Of a stretch of DNA of 5,233 nucleotides, positions 5,116 to 5,233 are shown piece after piece; positions within the stretch are counted from its first letter, which is position 1; each line of letters opens with the position of its first letter. The notes below the pieces were generated by a model. The model made no database searches and had not been told where the DNA came from. It worked only from the letters and a program-made list of their open reading frames with translations. The stretch is taken from assembly GCA_051878085.1 (NCBI GenBank), contig JBJEJN010000211.1, positions 1 through 5,233 on the forward strand, written 5' to 3'. This DNA is from SFTH01 sp051878085 (lineage in GTDB: Bacteria > Bacillota > Clostridia > Christensenellales > Aristaeellaceae). The position numbers were made by a program, and so were the translations under genes.

Positions 5116-5144
5116 TTGTCAAACGGAGGATTCTATGGTATAGT
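5116..5144 (+). promoter_or_regulatory. Extended -10 promoter of the SRP RNA gene
   Basis: TTGTCA (5116-5121), a 17-bp spacer and TATAGT (5139-5144), preceded by TGG for an extended -10. The transcript should start at about 5151, immediately where the SRP RNA-like sequence begins. A strong promoter is expected for a stable RNA. Confidence 0.75.
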
Positions 5145-5150
5145 TACTAG

Positions 5151-5233
5151 GTCTGCGGGTGATGATGATTGGGTCCCGTGCGGCGTCATGCTGTGAATCT
5201 TGTCAGGGCCGGAAGGCAGCAGCAATAAGCAGA
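5151..5233 (+). ncRNA. ffs: Signal recognition particle RNA (4.5S type), partial, 3' end beyond right edge
   Basis: The RNA scaffold of the signal recognition particle, which binds Ffh and directs membrane and secreted proteins co-translationally to FtsY and the translocon. The diagnostic helix 8 domain is present: GTCAG, GGCC, the GGAA tetraloop (5211-5214), GGCAGCAGC, then AATAAGCAGA. It lines up with the E. coli 4.5S segment GTCAGGTCCGGAAGGAAGCA. The third base pair of the tetraloop stem is G-C here and U-A in E. coli, a compensating change. Only about 55 bases lie between the predicted start and helix 8, so this is the short form without the Alu domain. By comparison with E. coli about 30-40 bases are missing at the 3' end, including the strand pairing with GTCTGCGGG. 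In many Bacillota dnaX and recR follow; that lies outside the window. Confidence 0.92.

Overview
The window looks like chromosomal DNA from a GC-rich member of the Bacillota, probably a gut-type Clostridia lineage. The coding DNA is GC-rich. The gaps between genes carry textbook sigma-A promoters (TTGNNN, 16-17 bp, TATAAT-like), purine-rich Shine-Dalgarno sites and AT-rich control DNA. A class II aldolase, a two-domain flavin reductase/rubredoxin and a Fur-family repressor all fit an anaerobe. I see no transposase, phage gene, CRISPR array or other sign of a mobile island. The assignment below class level is a guess.

Layout, left to right. (1) 1-637, minus strand: the N-terminal two thirds of a class II fructose-bisphosphate aldolase, cut by the window edge, with its own extended -10 promoter. 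(2) A divergent promoter region at 638-836 leads on the plus strand into a two-gene operon: a Nudix hydrolase (837-1412) and a TIM-barrel sugar isomerase/epimerase-like protein (1409-2218), joined by an ATGA overlap. (3) 2231-2316: a terminator hairpin and a GC-rich palindrome between the converging units. (4) 2340-4206, minus strand: a compact operon read as Fur-family regulator, short-chain dehydrogenase/reductase, then flavin reductase-rubredoxin. Its promoter is overlapped by a near-consensus Fur-type inverted repeat, suggesting autoregulation. (5) 4256-4890, minus strand: a 77-residue protein of unknown function with its own promoter, a long structured leader, a long 3' region and a terminator. 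Its predicted fold order resembles HPr. (6) 5116-5233, plus strand: an extended -10 promoter and the 5' part of the signal recognition particle RNA, cut by the right edge.

How the genes may work together: the regulator-SDR-rubredoxin operon looks like a metal- or redox-responsive electron-transfer unit. The Nudix/TIM pair is translationally coupled and probably acts on a shared nucleotide-sugar or phosphosugar theme, but the TIM protein appears to have lost most of the metal ligands of its family. The aldolase and SRP RNA are housekeeping. The points most worth following are the degenerate TIM barrel, the self-regulated Fur operon and the HPr-like small protein with its unusual leader. None amounts to a clearly new system from sequence alone.
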